NCBI GenBank assembly: GCA_041394945.1
Contig: JAWKHH010000001.1
Coordinates: 1,054,001 to 1,118,000, forward strand
DNA length: 64,000 nucleotides
Reading direction: 5' to 3'
Source: Bryobacteraceae bacterium
Lineage (GTDB): Bacteria; Acidobacteriota; Terriglobia; Bryobacterales; Bryobacteraceae
Shown here: piece by piece, positions 53,276 to 62,694 of the stretch
Layout: the number at the start of each line of letters is the position of its first letter
How positions within the stretch are numbered: the stretch's first letter is position 1
Notes under the pieces: generated by a model
What the model saw: the letters and a program-made list of their open reading frames with translations, nothing else
Database searches by the model: none
What the model was told of the DNA's origin: nothing
Made by a program: the position numbers and the translations under genes

Positions 53276-55345
53276 TCAGCGCGGTGCGACCGTCCCTGCC
53301 TTGGGCCTCTTATCGAGCGCCCAGCACTCGTTTCGGATTTCTCCCGCATCGAAGGCAACGTGCCGGCCATTGGGATGCCAGACGGGCCAGCCAATCTGTG
53401 TGCCATCGATCCCTGTCTGCGCCGCGGAGAGTCCGACATCTCTTGGGGTGCCACCTTCGAAGGGAATGGTTTTCATGCCGGCGGGCCACCAAACCTTGCC
53501 CGTACCCGTAGCAAAGAGAATGGTGCGCCCGTCCTGCAGCCAAGTCGGCAGCCACAATCCACCCAATCCGCCCTCCCGATAGGTGGCGCGATGCACCTCC
53601 CTGCGTCCAGACCCGTCGACGTTGATGACCTCCAGAACGCCCGCCTCTCCCTCTCTGCGGGAGAACGTCAGCGCATTCCCATCCGGCGAAAGTGAAATTG
53701 CCGAGAGACCACTCCCGGTGACGAGGTCTCGCTCGGTCCGAGTCGCCAGATCTATTGCCACAATGCGGCTGGGCCGCGATCCGCTCAAGTACACCGTCCC
53801 GCCATCCGGACTCACGGCACCACGATTTGACCAACCGCCCGAGGAGGGTCGAAGCAACGTGGAACGCCCTGTTGATAAGTCAAAACGGAATATGCCAGAC
53901 TCGCCGTTCGAATATCGCTCACCTTGGGCGAGAATGGCCTTCTGGCCGGGGAACCAGGCATGCCACTCGACCCAACTGAGGTCCGTGCGGATTTCAGTCT
54001 CCTGCCCGGCGTTCAACGCGCGCACCACTAGGGTGAGAGGTTGCCATGCTCCAGCGATTGGAGACTTGAAGTAGGACACGCCCTTTCCGTCCTGCGTGAA
54101 TGCGGTGGACTTCGTTTGCCCTGTCGAACGCGGAGCGAGTTTTGCCGGGGGCTGGCGCCACTTCCCGGATGAGAGTTCGTACTCGGCGGAATAGGAATCG
54201 AGCATGTCGATGCGCTTCCGAAAGTAGAGGATTCCGTCTCTAGTCAGCCCAACGGGTTCCTGGCCAAGGGTCGAGGCGCTGAGCATGTGCTCCGGTGAGC
54301 CGTGCGCACGCCCCGCGACCAGAGGCTGATACCAGAGTTCGGGGGTTCCCCGCCGGTTACTGAAGAAATAAAGCCCCTGATTGTGCGAGGCGAACACGAG
54401 GCCCCAACTGCCAGATGGATGTTCAATCGCCGGCGACTCCGTTCCGTCCTTGAGATTGAGGATTCGGATCGTCTGGCCGCCACTGTTCCACCCAAAGGCC
54501 AGCAGAGTGCCGTCCAGTGAGACCGCGCATTCGGTGGCATATCCACCTCCTCGCTTGATGGGCGTGACTTTCCCGTCCGCGAGGGTGAGGGCGTGGAGGC
54601 CCGCCGGTTCCTCTATGAGCGATCCACGAAAGATCAAACGGTGCCCGTCTGAATCCCAACCCGCAGGTAACAGATGGCGTCTGCTGCTGAGGACAGTGCG
54701 ATGCGGCATTTCCTCAACCGGGGCGGTGCGGATCTCAAAACCCTGGTTCGTTTGGACGGCATAGGCGACGATGCGGCTGTCCGGAGAGAACCTTGGGCGT
54801 TCGTGAACGCCAATCAGTTCTCCTTGCGAGAGCCGGGTGAACGGCCGGCTCCTGTGGGCGATCAGGTCACGGAGCTGGTAGTCTCGCCCTCGCAAATGAA
54901 TCAGCCACCGGCCGTCGGGAGAAATCGACACGACCCGGTCCGACACGTCCTCAAAAACTCGCCTCAGGCTCATCTCCCCTGGGACCGGCCGCGGCCCGGT
55001 AAGCGCGGCCAGCCGGGTACGAGCTTGTGCCGCATACTCGCCGGCGCTGGCATACTCTTTCACCACACGTTCATAAGATTTGCGCGCCTCGGCCTGGCCA
55101 AGCTTCTCCTGGCACTGCCCCATCTGAAGCAATGCCTTTGCGGCGACCTCCGGCTGCTTTGCAAACCGCGAGGCAACCTTCCGGTACTCCTCAATCGCCG
55201 CTTTCAGATCGCCGTCCACCCGCTCTTTGCGCGCGGCGGCCTCCATCATCAAGTCGGCCCGCTCCGCCTGCTGCGCCACTGCGACACACATTATGAGCAG
55301 CGCCGCGCCTGGGATCGCCGTCCATCGCCTTAAGGTTGTTGGCAT
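53276..55345 (-). CDS. Module 4 exported TPR plus PD40 propeller protein
   Basis: 689 residues from ATG 55345 (GGAGG 5 bases upstream). Signal peptide ~1-25 (ending AVAQQA). TPR-like helices ~32-120 (DLKAAIEEYRKVASRFAKQ, ALLQMGQCQEKLG). Propeller repeats ~130-680 (SPDGRWLIHL, SPDSRIVAYAV, SPDGGTVYLSG, SPDGNALTFSR, HPNGRHVAFDA), ending ECWALDKRPK instead of the NFLP tail of modules 1-3. It is the most diverged of the four. The operator lies 55 bases upstream, inside the end of the regulator gene. Confidence 0.83.
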   Translation of the reverse strand: MPTTLRRWTAIPGAALLIMCVAVAQQAERADLMMEAAARKERVDGDLKAAIEEYRKVASRFAKQPEVAAKALLQMGQCQEKLGQAEARKSYERVVKEYASAGEYAAQARTRLAALTGPRPVPGEMSLRRVFEDVSDRVVSISPDGRWLIHLRGRDYQLRDLIAHRSRPFTRLSQGELIGVHERPRFSPDSRIVAYAVQTNQGFEIRTAPVEEMPHRTVLSSRRHLLPAGWDSDGHRLIFRGSLIEEPAGLHALTLADGKVTPIKRGGGYATECAVSLDGTLLAFGWNSGGQTIRILNLKDGTESPAIEHPSGSWGLVFASHNQGLYFFSNRRGTPELWYQPLVAGRAHGSPEHMLSASTLGQEPVGLTRDGILYFRKRIDMLDSYSAEYELSSGKWRQPPAKLAPRSTGQTKSTAFTQDGKGVSYFKSPIAGAWQPLTLVVRALNAGQETEIRTDLSWVEWHAWFPGQKAILAQGERYSNGESGIFRFDLSTGRSTLLRPSSGGWSNRGAVSPDGGTVYLSGSRPSRIVAIDLATRTERDLVTGSGLSAISLSPDGNALTFSRREGEAGVLEVINVDGSGRREVHRATYREGGLGGLWLPTWLQDGRTILFATGTGKVWWPAGMKTIPFEGGTPRDVGLSAAQTGIDGTQIGWPVWHPNGRHVAFDAGEIRNECWALDKRPKAGTVAPR

Positions 55346-55399
55346 TCTTGCCTCCTTCATCGCCAGGATGAAGTGCCATCGTCAGAATTCAAGGGCCAG

Positions 55400-55421
55400 T
55401 TCGGTCATGATTCGGTTTGTG
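55400..55421 (-). promoter_or_regulatory. Module 4 operator upstream of the propeller gene
   Basis: Plus-strand half-sites TTCGGTCATGA (55400-55410) and TTCGGTTTGTG (55411-55421), an 11-bp direct repeat overlapping the last codons of the regulator gene. Its distance to the propeller start (55 bases) equals that in modules 1 and 3. GGTCA-x-GATTC is shared with the kinase-promoter site of this module. Confidence 0.55.
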
Positions 55422-56094
55422 GACCCTCAAACCGGTAACCCACTCCGCGCACGCTGACCAGGAAGATGGGCCGTTGCGGGTCCGGCTCGATCTTCCGGCG
55501 CAACGCCAGGACGTGGTTATCCACCACGCGGTCGGTGACGTGGGCCCCAGCGCCCCACACCAGGTCCAGAATCCGGTCGCGGCTGAGCAGCCGGCCTTGG
55601 TTCCGGATGAACGCTTCCAGGAGCTTGAACTCCAGTTGCGTCGTTTCCACGGGCCTGCCGTTCCGCCGCAGTTCGCCGCGTGTGAAATCCACCTCAACCT
55701 CTCCCATCCGGTAGGTCCGCGGCAGCTCTCCGGTTGTTCGCCGCAACACCGCCTTGATGCGTGCGCGCAGTTCACGAAGACTGAAGGGCTTTGTCACGTA
55801 GTCATCGGCGCCCACCTCCAATCCCATCACCTTTTCGGCCTCATGCGTGCGCGCCGTGACGAGGATGATGGGAGTGCGCACGCCCGAGCGGCGCAGCACG
55901 CGGCACACCTCGAACCCATCCATCCCGGGCAGCATGATATCGAGGAGAATCATGTCGTAGCTCGACGCTTGCGCCTTCTCCACCGCCGCGGCGCCGTTTT
56001 GCTCCAGCGTGACCTCGTAGCCCTCCATTTGAAGGTCGGTCTCCAGTCCGAAGGCGATCCCAGGCTCGTCCTCCACCACAAGAATGCGCGTCAT
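55405..56094 (-). CDS. Module 4 OmpR-family response regulator
   Basis: 229 residues. Receiver with E8/D9, D52 (MILLDIMLPG) and K in YVTKPF; winged helix ~128-225 with recognition helix TDRVVDNHVLALRRKIE and wing GVGYRFEG. It overlaps the kinase stop by 4 bases (ATGA). The helix residues NHVLAL differ from all other modules. The short tail GPQTES overlaps the propeller operator. Confidence 0.95.
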   Translation of the reverse strand: MTRILVVEDEPGIAFGLETDLQMEGYEVTLEQNGAAAVEKAQASSYDMILLDIMLPGMDGFEVCRVLRRSGVRTPIILVTARTHEAEKVMGLEVGADDYVTKPFSLRELRARIKAVLRRTTGELPRTYRMGEVEVDFTRGELRRNGRPVETTQLEFKLLEAFIRNQGRLLSRDRILDLVWGAGAHVTDRVVDNHVLALRRKIEPDPQRPIFLVSVRGVGYRFEGPQTES

Positions 56095-57974
56095 GCTGGC
56101 TCGCCTCCGGGCAATATCAGCGTGAAGGTGCTGCCGCGCCCGGGCTCACTTTCCACGCGGATCTCGCCACCGTGCCCTTCCACAATGTGCCGCACCATGG
56201 CCAGCCCAAGCCCTGTACCCTTCACACCGCGGGCCTTCGCCTCGCTGCCGCGGTAGAACTTGTTGAATATCTGCGCCTGCTCTCCGCCGGGAATACCGGT
56301 CCCTTCATCACGCACGTAAATCGCGAGGCCGCCATCGCGCGCCGAGGTTTCAACCCAAACCCGGGCCGGAGGCGCGGAGTACTTCACGGCGTTTTCGAGC
56401 AGGTTCCAGAGTGCGCGCGAGAGGGCTTCCCGGTCACCTCGAATGTGAGGCAGGCCGGTAGCGATGGAAAGCTCGATCTGGCTGCCATTCGCGGATGCTT
56501 GAAACTCGTCGACCACGGCACCTACCATCTCCGCCCCGTCGAGTGGCGCCAGCCGGTAGCCGGCCGTTCCCGCTTCCATCCTCGCGAAATCCAGAAGTCC
56601 CTCCACCAGGCGGCGCAACCGGGCTGTCTCCCTCGTCAGGATTTCCTGTCCCTTCCTGCGGTGATCTGGCGTCGGCCAGCGATCGGCGTCCAGCAGTTCG
56701 GCGATCTGGGAAATCGAAGCCAGCGGGCTGCGGAACTCGTGCGAGACGGCGGCAACGAAATCGGTTTGGAGCTGAGCCACCGCCATTTCCTTCGAAACAG
56801 CCCGCGACACAATGAAGCCAGCCGCTGCCAGTAGTGCCACCAGCATCGCCAGCCCGCAGCCGAGTAGCCAGTGACGGCCTGCTAATTCAACTGTTCCATC
56901 GTCACGGCTGGTCAACAGGACAGTCCACGGCAGCTTCGTGGAGGCCTGGCTCCGTTCCACGCGAAGTCTTGCCGGCTTGTTTATGCGCCCGAGCAGGAGG
57001 TGGCCCTCATCATCGATCAAGGCCGTCTCGAACGATCCTGCCTCGAGCAGTGCAGCGTCAAGCGCCAACGCCGGAGCCAGAACGGCCGTCCACTCCTCGC
57101 CATCGGAGGACCATGCCGCCAGCACGGCTCTCTCGCCGCCGAGTATCGTGCGCCCCTTGGGGGGTGAGCCCTTCCGCCAGGCTTGCCACAGTAGCTCAGC
57201 GGCGGCCGATAGCGCTTCCTTGCCTCCGCCATCGGCCTCGGGTGTCAGCCGAAGCCACCGCCGCGCCTGCGCCACTTGGAACTCATATGAGGACTTCACC
57301 AGGCTCCATTCGCCGCTCATGAGCCGATTGTGGAGGAATCCCGCTTCACGCTCCAAGTCGCCCGCGCTTCGTAGCTCATGGAACAACGCGCACCTACCCT
57401 CCAATGCGACCAAATGCGCGGGTAAGCCGTCCACCATGGTTGTACCCAAAGTGGCAAGTTGAGCGTATACCGCCAGCGCCTCATCAGGCCGTCCGGCCTT
57501 CTTCCAGTTGCGGGCCAGCCGCGCCAATGCCGCTGCCCTCACAAACCGGTCGTCCGATGCCGCGAGGCGGCGGAGAGCCGATGCCGCCGCCAGGAAATCC
57601 ATCCGCTGAAATTCCAGCGCTTCAGCGTTGGTGAACAGCCCGTCCGGTATCGTCGGCGGCGGGGGGAGGACTGGAAGGTAGAGCAAGCCGTCAGGTGGCG
57701 AGATTGCGATCTGCTGGCTTTGGGCACGAAGCAGGACTGCTCCTTCCGGGAGCCCCCGCTTTCCCCCAATCAACAACAGCTCCTCAAACTCGGCCATGTG
57801 CCGGTAGAGCGCACCGGCGACCCGGTCCGCCGCCGCTTCGAGTTGCTCCAGCCTCCGCTGCCGCGCAAGAGCCCGATCCTGAGTGAGCAGGCGCCACCCG
57901 AGCCATCCCACCGCCGCCCCAGTGAGCAACGTGAAGGCCAGAAAAAGCCCTTGCATACGGCGTGCCTGGCACAT
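56091..57974 (-). CDS. Module 4 membrane sensor histidine kinase
   Basis: 627 residues from ATG 57974; ATG 57956 (MQGLFLAF) is a likely alternative. Transmembrane helices ~9-30 and ~368-390. The periplasmic sensor has TPR-like segments (AASALRRLAASDDR, AAALARLARNWKKAGRPDEALAVYAQLATL). Phosphoacceptor His near 412 (AAVSHEFRSPLASI). ATPase boxes NLLENAVKYS, DEGTGIP, IFNKFYRG and GTGLGLAMV. This gene heads the whole 19-kb array. Confidence 0.93.
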   Translation of the reverse strand: MCQARRMQGLFLAFTLLTGAAVGWLGWRLLTQDRALARQRRLEQLEAAADRVAGALYRHMAEFEELLLIGGKRGLPEGAVLLRAQSQQIAISPPDGLLYLPVLPPPPTIPDGLFTNAEALEFQRMDFLAAASALRRLAASDDRFVRAAALARLARNWKKAGRPDEALAVYAQLATLGTTMVDGLPAHLVALEGRCALFHELRSAGDLEREAGFLHNRLMSGEWSLVKSSYEFQVAQARRWLRLTPEADGGGKEALSAAAELLWQAWRKGSPPKGRTILGGERAVLAAWSSDGEEWTAVLAPALALDAALLEAGSFETALIDDEGHLLLGRINKPARLRVERSQASTKLPWTVLLTSRDDGTVELAGRHWLLGCGLAMLVALLAAAGFIVSRAVSKEMAVAQLQTDFVAAVSHEFRSPLASISQIAELLDADRWPTPDHRRKGQEILTRETARLRRLVEGLLDFARMEAGTAGYRLAPLDGAEMVGAVVDEFQASANGSQIELSIATGLPHIRGDREALSRALWNLLENAVKYSAPPARVWVETSARDGGLAIYVRDEGTGIPGGEQAQIFNKFYRGSEAKARGVKGTGLGLAMVRHIVEGHGGEIRVESEPGRGSTFTLILPGGEPA

Positions 57975-58532
57975 CTCAACACTACATTCTAGGCGCTGAT
58001 GTCGGGCTTTGGTGCTGGAATGGTCACGATTCTGTTTCGTGGCAGGAATCGGCGGTCTGTGCGGGAGAGGCTTTTGCGGTGATCAGTGCGGAGAACAGGC
58101 CCTGAATCGGGACTCGTGCAGGAGGAGTCTCCGGCGGAAGCGCCCCCTGATCTGATCGCCGCAACGGCACTTGTTGTCAGCATCGGCCACCCGATGGATC
58201 AAGTTCGTAAGCGAACAGTGCCGGTTCTGCGAGGAATCTCACTTGTTGAGGTTAAGGCGCCCCTGCTGGTCTAGTAGCACGGACTGAAGACCCGGGAAGA
58301 GGAACCGAAGGCGTTTCTTCGCCTGGGGAAACAACCGTCTTTAGAGATTGCTCAGCCCACTCTGCGCTGGTCCAATCGAAAAGCACGCCAGATGCCGATG
58401 AGGGCGCTTTAGCAACCGGCCCGTGCGGCAACGGCGCATGCCGCGCGGCATGCGAGACCGCTGTTGGTCCGTTGAGCCGAAACGCGAATCCGTGAGAGAC
58501 CAGTGGCCGGCTTTGCCTGGCACGAGACGCGT
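57975..58532. other. Promoter region of the four-module array and flank
   Basis: About 560 bases. The first 65 contain the module 4 operator and a candidate -10 (TAGAAT, minus strand, 57986-57991). The remainder has no supported gene on either strand; translations are unremarkable. Confidence 0.45.
58019..58040 (-). promoter_or_regulatory. Module 4 operator upstream of the kinase gene
   Basis: Plus-strand half-sites AATGGTCACGA (58019-58029) and TTCTGTTTCGT (58030-58040). Aligned with the propeller site at 55400-55421, they share GGTCA, then GATTC, then GTTT at the same spacing. The -10 candidate at 57986-57991 lies 28 bases away. Confidence 0.5.
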
Positions 58533-59941
58533 CTACTTCCTCTTCCCCTTTGACTTGTCCTTGGCTGCTGTGGGTTTGGCAGGAGGTGGCTGGAGCGCGG
58601 AGGCGACGGACTTCGCCACCTTCTCAAGCGCGGCGGATACGGCTTGCTCCTGACTCTCGCCGCCGGGGGAACCGGCAGCCTGCATGCCGGCGGCCAGTAC
58701 CGGTTGCATCATCATCATGCCGGGGTCCACCGAGCGCATGAGCGACTGCATGCCTCCCCCCATACCGTCCCCATATCCAGCACCCATCATTCCAGGACCA
58801 CCCATCTGTAACAGGAAGGGCATCATTCCACCCATTCCCGGACGAAGCATCATCCCCATTGGCGTGAACATCGAGGCGGCACGGCCGAGAGCCATGGCTT
58901 CTTTGATGCCGAATTGCGCGGTGCCTCCAGTAGCTGAGGAGACGAGTTTGGGCGGGCCGCCGGAGAGCGGCGTAAGAGTGAAATTAACGGTCGCGTTATA
59001 AGCCTGCCTCTCCCCGGAACCGGATGCGAAACTTGATGCCTTCGATAGAAAGCCTCCGACTTTGTTCGTTCCTCCGGGCTTGATCTCACCGACTTCGAGC
59101 ATGAGCACGTAGTCGGAGTTGGTTTGCTGGGCGCGAGACTGGATCTCTTCGTCGGAACCGGCGCCAAGCGGCACGGCATCGATTTTGGCGTCCTTCAACA
59201 TTTTGACGACAGCGCTGTCAACAGAGCCTTTTCCCCACCCGTGGCGACGCCGATGCGCGTGGCGCCGGAGAGTTTGGGGTTGCCGGCGGCTTCTATGAAA
59301 TCAGGGTTGCGGACGGCCTGTGCGGCGATGATCGTAGTTTCCTTTGCCTCACCCGGCAGGTCGAAGAACGTGGGTTCGAGCGGCCCGTTGGTGAGCTGCA
59401 GGCTTTCCACGGCGTAGGTGACCGTGGAGGACTTGCCGTCGGCTGTTGTGGTGACGGCCGTGTAGGCAAGAGGGCTGCCTGGGGGCCCATTGGGGACGAC
59501 AGGTGCGAGTTCACAGGAGACAGCGTATTCAAAGCCGGCATAGTAGCCGTCGATCTCCGTTTTCGAACCGTCACAGTTTTCGAGGGTGGTTTTCCAACGG
59601 GCAGATTCGAGGCCAAGGATGCGCTCCTTCTCCCCTGTGTCGAGGTAGACGGGTTTATTTTGACAGGTGCCGGCGACAGTGTCGGCGGGGACCGCGGGCT
59701 TGATCGCTTCGGGGACGACGATGAAGGTCTTGGTTTTCTCGTCGAACTGCATCATGCGCTTGCTTGCGCACTGCTGGATTGTGCGGCTGTCGCCTAAGTC
59801 GACGCGCTGACTCCCCGGCGAAGAGTAGACAGTCATGTGGCTTGCCTTGCCGTCGGAAGAGTATTTGGATTTCACGATGGTCCCGGAATGGAGCGCCGCG
59901 GACAGGCTGAGGGAAATCGCAGTGCGAAGAAATCGGGTCAT
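58533..59941 (-). pseudogene. Exported two-domain protein split by a frameshift
   Basis: Frame 1 (ATG 59941, GGGAGG upstream; also open to 59959) encodes a signal peptide and a ~240-residue exported domain ending GATRIGVATGGEKALLTALSSKC-stop at 59195. Frame 2 continues as GSVDSAVVKMLKDAKIDAVPLGAGSDEE... and runs to 58533, with a Met/Gly-rich region (MFTPMGMMLRPGMGGMM) and a Lys-rich tail. The frames join smoothly at the run CCTTTTCCCC (plus strand, 59227-59236). The ATG of frame 2 (59201) has no ribosome site. One gene with a one-base slip is the best reading; programmed -1 shifting or a sequencing error are alternatives. Function unknown. Confidence 0.6.
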
Positions 59942-60001
59942 GGTCACCTCCCAGTTCACCGTCAGTAGGTAGCGACTGCGAGCGGATTGTGACAGGGAAA
60001 T

Positions 60002-62623
60002 TCAGCGCCAGTCGCCGGCGGCCAGGAAAGGGGCCCAATGAATCGGATGGGTGCTCTTGTTGCGGGCGCGTGCCGAGCGCAGCAGCGAGAGGCTGGCGGC
60101 GCGCACGGCTTCGGCGGTGGAGAGTTTGCGGACGGCGCGGTTCCAGTACAGTGCGAGCATCCAACTGCGTGCGGAGGCGTCTTCGACGGGCCAGAGGCTC
60201 ATGATGACGGTGCGGACACCGGCAAGTTGGAAGGCGCGCCGTAGGCCTGTGACGCCTTCGCCGGCATGGATGTCACCGAGGCCGGTGTCACAGCCGGAAA
60301 GAACGGCCCAATCTGTTTCTTCCAGATTCAACTGGACCACCTTGTCGCCGGTGAGCAGGCCATCGGGTCCGCGGTTGGCTCCAGCGAGGGCCAGACCGGA
60401 GAGCAGCAACGGGCTGACGCTACCGGGCGCCTGCCCGCAGCGGGAATGATAGAAGAAGCCATGGGTGGCGAAGTGGATTATGCGGCGGCCGGGGACGAGT
60501 TCCCGCAATATAGGATGAGTGGCTTGCCCGCGTTCAATGAGCGTTCCCTCGCCGCCTGCCTGCCGCCAGGTCTCGAGCACCTGGCGAGCTTCGAGAGCGG
60601 CGGAAGGGAGGGAAGCGAACCGTGTTTGGGCGGGATCGTAGCAGGCTTCGGCGGGTCCGCGAAGAGCTGCGGTTGCGGTAGCGGGGATCATTTCGAACGC
60701 GGGGTTGCCAATCGCCAGAAGGCTGCCAGCGCCCACGCGTTCCACGGATGAGCGCAGAAGGTCGCGCTCAGTATTGAGGTAGTGGATGAGGGGTCCGGTC
60801 TCCATCAAGTACCGCGATTTTCCAATAGGCAGCGCACTGAGGTGGACCAGGTGAAGGGGACCGTCGAGGACGGCAAAAACGGTGGTTACCTGTTTGAGGA
60901 GAGGGGTGAGGGGATCCCAGATGCGGCGGCGCAGAGCGGCGCCGGAAGCGCGAGTGTGTTGCTCGATGAGCCGGGAGGATCGTCCGCCGCTGACGGCCTC
61001 CGCTGAAATGTGATTGCGCCAAGTTGAAATGAGCATCTCGATCTCCGCGGCATGACCGAGGTCGATGAAGTGAATGCCGTCATTGCCCGGACGGGTGAGG
61101 AAGACGCCGTAGTTGAATTCAAGCGAGTTGGCGCCGTCGTCCTTGTAGCGGACAAAACTGATGAGGGCGGAGGCTTCGGGGAGAGCGCGGCGTACCTCAT
61201 CCCAACCGGCGAGGGATTGGCGGCGGGCTTCCCAGAAGGGGCGGTTACGCGCGGCAAGCTCACGCTCCGCTTCTTCGACCAGGCCGCGGAGCCGTTCAAG
61301 CTCTCCTGTGTAGGCGGAGGCTGTGAGGCTACCCTTTCCGCCCAGCAAGCGGTGGGAATAGGCGGCGCGTGTCTTAAACAGGCGCTCCTGATCAGGAAGA
61401 GAACGGCGCCACATGAGTTCATCGAGAACGAGGCTGCGGTTGCGGATGACCGCGTCTAGCACGAGGCGGGAGAGAGTTGGACTGGGCGGTTTGACGCGCA
61501 GCGCATCGAGGGCGATGTTAAGTCCGCCCCATCGGGCGCTGGCGGCGAGCAGAGCTTCGCGTTCGGAGAGAGCGCGGAGGCTGGCTTGGAGCCAGTTGGA
61601 GGTGATGGCCTCACCTTCGAGAGCGAGTTCCACGGCGCGCCGGGGGGCGTCGGGAAGATACGTCAGGGCAAGCGCGGGGAGCGACTGGCCGACGTCGCGG
61701 TGATCGTCTCCAAGGGTTTTGCGACGCATGTCCAGCGACCTCCGCAAGACCTCACGAGCGGCAGAAGGGTTATTCATGAATACGTACGTGAGGCCGAGAG
61801 TGTGCAGACCGTTGGCGGTGTTTTGATGTTCGGGGCCCCAGACTCGGTCGCGGATGCGCAGGGCGCGCTGCTGGAGAGCGAGCCGCCGCTTAGTGTCGCC
61901 CAGATCGCCGGCGATGAGGCTGAGGTTGTGCAAGGTAGCGGCGGTGTAGACGTTCCATTCACCAGACGCCTCGATGCGGAGTTGGAGGGCCTGTTCGAGG
62001 AGCTTGCGGGCCTTGAGGAGTTCCCCTTGTTTCCTGATCGTCATCCCGAGGCCCATCAGGGCCTGGGCGTGCTGGTGGGGATCGGCTGGAGACTGCTGCT
62101 GGCAGACCTCGATGAGGCGGCGGAACAGCGAGGCGGCTTCCTTGTAATTGCCAAGAGCCACGAAGTCTACGGCCATGGCGGTGAGCAGTTGGAGGGTGCG
62201 GGGATGCCGAGGGCCTTAATGGTTCTCGCGCATCCTCAGAAGCCGTTCGAGCAGCAGGCGGGATTGGGCGGTGTAACCGTTCCAGCGGTGGACAAAGGCA
62301 AGGTTATCGATGGGTTCATCGAGTCGGAGATCGTTCGGGGGGACGAGACGTTCAGCGCGCAGCAGGGATTCCTCGGCGAGAGAGACTGCTTGCGGCACCT
62401 TACCCTGCAGGACGTAGATGCGCGCGAGGAGACCTTGGGCGAGAGAGGTTTGAAAGGACTCGAAACGGCCGGATGCAGTGAGCTGGCGAATGCGGTCAAG
62501 ACAAGAAACCTCGGCCTCGCTGAAGCGGCGGTCCTCGAACAGCTTGCGAGCCTCGGCCAGTTCGTCCGGCGGCTGGGCCAGGAGTGAGAAACCGAGGAGC
62601 AACCCGATCAACGCTTTGCGCAT
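60002..62623 (-). pseudogene. TPR-CHAT peptidase-like protein interrupted by an in-frame stop
   Basis: The frame runs from ATG 62623 (signal peptide ~1-17) to 60002, about 873 codons, broken only by TAA at 62216-62218; residues on both sides continue the same TPR array (LLLERLLRMRENH, then GPRHPRTLQLLTAMAV). TPRs occupy ~20-330. The CHAT domain lies at ~560-870 with the caspase-like His (IIHFATHGFFY) and Cys (AVLSGCDTGLGD) intact. CHAT proteins are proteases or related effectors activated by partners. A remaining downstream start (62176) could give a 724-residue protein lacking the signal peptide. It lies behind the anti-sigma gene. Confidence 0.7.
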
Positions 62624-62694
62624 CGCACACCTTCGCGTAGCTTAGCGCAGTGCTTTGAGGCGTGGCGCATGCCGGGCGATCGCCGGCCCCGTAA

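Noticed and set aside
53044..53695. Plus-strand frames across the module 3/4 junction
   Set aside because: Shadows of the propeller C-terminus and of the relic fragment on the minus strand.
61586..62587. 333-codon plus-strand frame opposite the TPR-CHAT gene
   Set aside because: Antisense to a continuous TPR array with intact CHAT residues; composition and lack of a start signal argue against it.
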